Assembly (NCBI RefSeq): GCF_900113525.1
Contig: NZ_FOPP01000012.1
Location: 62,001-126,000, forward strand
DNA length: 64,000 nt
Source of the DNA: Pedobacter insulae
Lineage (GTDB): Bacteria > Bacteroidota > Bacteroidia > Sphingobacteriales > Sphingobacteriaceae
Direction of reading: 5' to 3'
This document shows positions 63,123 to 64,000 of this stretch, piece after piece. The position numbers and the translations under genes are program-made. The notes beneath the pieces are model-generated. The model made no database searches, was not told where the DNA came from, and saw nothing but the letters and a program-made list of their open reading frames with translations. The stretch's first letter is position 1. Each line of letters begins with the position of its first letter.

Positions 63123-64000
63123 ATGATGAAAAGCTATTTTAAAATGATCCTCTTAATGCTATTTGTAACCATAAAAAATGCAGCAGCACAAGAAAAAAGA
63201 GTATTACAAATCAAGGAAAAAAATGCAGTTATAACTTCAATAAAAATGCATTTAGCGGAAAGCTATATTGATCTGGGTTTATCAAAAGAAATGATAACTG
63301 AACTGGATAAGTACTTAAAATCTGGTAAGTATAATAAAACTACAAACCCTTCGGAATTTTCAAAAACAGTAACTGCAGACCTACAATGCATTAGTAAAGA
63401 CCTGCACTTAAATGTTCGATTTGAACCTGAGCGTATCGCTCAGGAAAAGCGTGCTGTTTCGGAAGAAATGAAATTAGAAACCGAGAAAAAAATGGCGATG
63501 CAAATGGCCGAAATTAATTACGGGTTTGCAGAAGCAAAAATACTGGACGGAAATATAGGCTACTTAAATTTACGCATGTTTGCAGACGTAAAATATGCTG
63601 AACAAACGGCCACAGCTACGATGAACTTCTTAAGCAATACCAAAGCAATTATTATCGATCTGCGTACAAATGGCGGGGGCGTTCCAAATATGATGCAATT
63701 GTTAGTGAGCTATTTTTTTGACGAAAAACCCGTTTTATTAAGTGATTTCTACGAACGAAAAACAGACACAAAAACGCAACTGTATTCGGTTGAAAATGTG
63801 GCTGGAAAACGAAGCCCGAACAAACCGTTATACATTTTAACGAGTAAACAAACATTTTCTGCCGCAGAAGCCTTTGCCTATACATTGAGGCATTTAGACA
63901 AGGCGACTGTTGTTGGTGAGGTTACGAAAGGAGGTGCGAACCGAACTAAACGAATTAGCCTAAACGAAGAATTTACAATTTCGGTTCCGTATATCCAGGC
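63123..64000 (+). CDS. S41-family peptidase (partial)
   Basis: This gene is cut by the right edge after 292 codons. It has a signal peptide (ending NAAAQEK) and an IRBP-like N-terminal helical domain (MHLAESYIDLGLSKEMITEL). The tail-specific-protease core follows, with IGYLNLRMF, IIIDLRTNGGGVPNMMQLL and the nucleophile region LTSKQTFSAAEAFAYTLRHL (Ser of the SAAE motif), then VVGEVTKGGANRT. Family members cleave peptides or act as secreted endopeptidases. The PDZ domain of CtpA types is absent. It is divergent from the LytS/LytTR pair. Confidence 0.9.
   Translation, partial: MMKSYFKMILLMLFVTIKNAAAQEKRVLQIKEKNAVITSIKMHLAESYIDLGLSKEMITELDKYLKSGKYNKTTNPSEFSKTVTADLQCISKDLHLNVRFEPERIAQEKRAVSEEMKLETEKKMAMQMAEINYGFAEAKILDGNIGYLNLRMFADVKYAEQTATATMNFLSNTKAIIIDLRTNGGGVPNMMQLLVSYFFDEKPVLLSDFYERKTDTKTQLYSVENVAGKRSPNKPLYILTSKQTFSAAEAFAYTLRHLDKATVVGEVTKGGANRTKRISLNEEFTISVPYIQ

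Overview
The window looks like chromosome of a Bacteroidota bacterium, most likely a Pedobacter-type Sphingobacteriaceae. The evidence is paired SusC/SusD outer-membrane uptake proteins, a FecR anti-sigma/ECF sigma pair, DUF4843 and PKD-like lipoproteins, a fused CcoNO oxidase, promoters of the Bacteroidota type (TTG, about 20 bases, TAnnTTTG) and few Shine-Dalgarno sites. I see no rRNA, tRNA, CRISPR array, insertion sequence or phage gene.

Layout. (1) 1-23,600, all minus strand: a peptide or protein uptake locus. Read in transcription order it has SusC, SusD, SusC, SusD, a DUF4843 lipoprotein, a PKD-like lipoprotein, two large paralogous zinc-metalloprotease-like proteins (the first has lost every catalytic residue) and two TlpA-like thioredoxins. 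An ECF sigma factor, a FecR anti-sigma and a SusC with an STN signalling domain (cut by the window edge) follow. A near-perfect 40-bp inverted repeat lies between sigma and anti-sigma. (2) 23,900-29,500: an esterase and an envelope-sensing module. An OmpR-type two-component system, a beta-barrel-like protein and a Lys/Pro-rich secreted peptide face a DUF4382 lipoprotein and a Gly/Lys-tailed secreted protein across a spacer holding two 11-bp-phased repeat pairs. (3) 29,500-31,400: rocD and a divergent Lrp/AsnC regulator, with three phased repeats between them. (4) 31,400-38,640: a TPP riboswitch and the thiamine operon thiS-thiC-(thiE-like)-thiD-thiE-thiG-thiH-thiF. (5) 38,680-41,240: an unknown protein, a NamZ/DUF1343 muramidase and a YceI-like protein. 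(6) 41,340-59,800: a microaerobic respiration island with ccoNO-Q-P-G-H-safE, ccoS-ccoI-hemN, an Ldh-fragment/Cys-cluster protein, a truncated hemoglobin, a FixL-like heme-PAS kinase, a response-regulator/FNR fusion, a Cys-rich FMN-barrel-like protein, an L,D-transpeptidase and a universal stress protein. (7) 59,970-64,000: a beta-lactamase-family hydrolase, a LytTR/LytS-type two-component pair and a cut-off S41 peptidase.

The most interesting system is the oxygen circuit in region 6. A kinase with the FixL heme-ligand pattern lies 11 bases upstream of a single protein that joins a FixJ-like receiver to an FNR-like DNA-binding domain, so FixL-FixJ-FixK appears collapsed into two genes. Three promoters in the island each carry a TGA-N6-TCA box whose centre is exactly 55 bp from the centre of a perfect -7 element. 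They drive the oxidase genes, the assembly/heme genes, and the operon that ends with the kinase and regulator themselves, which predicts a self-controlled oxygen regulon.
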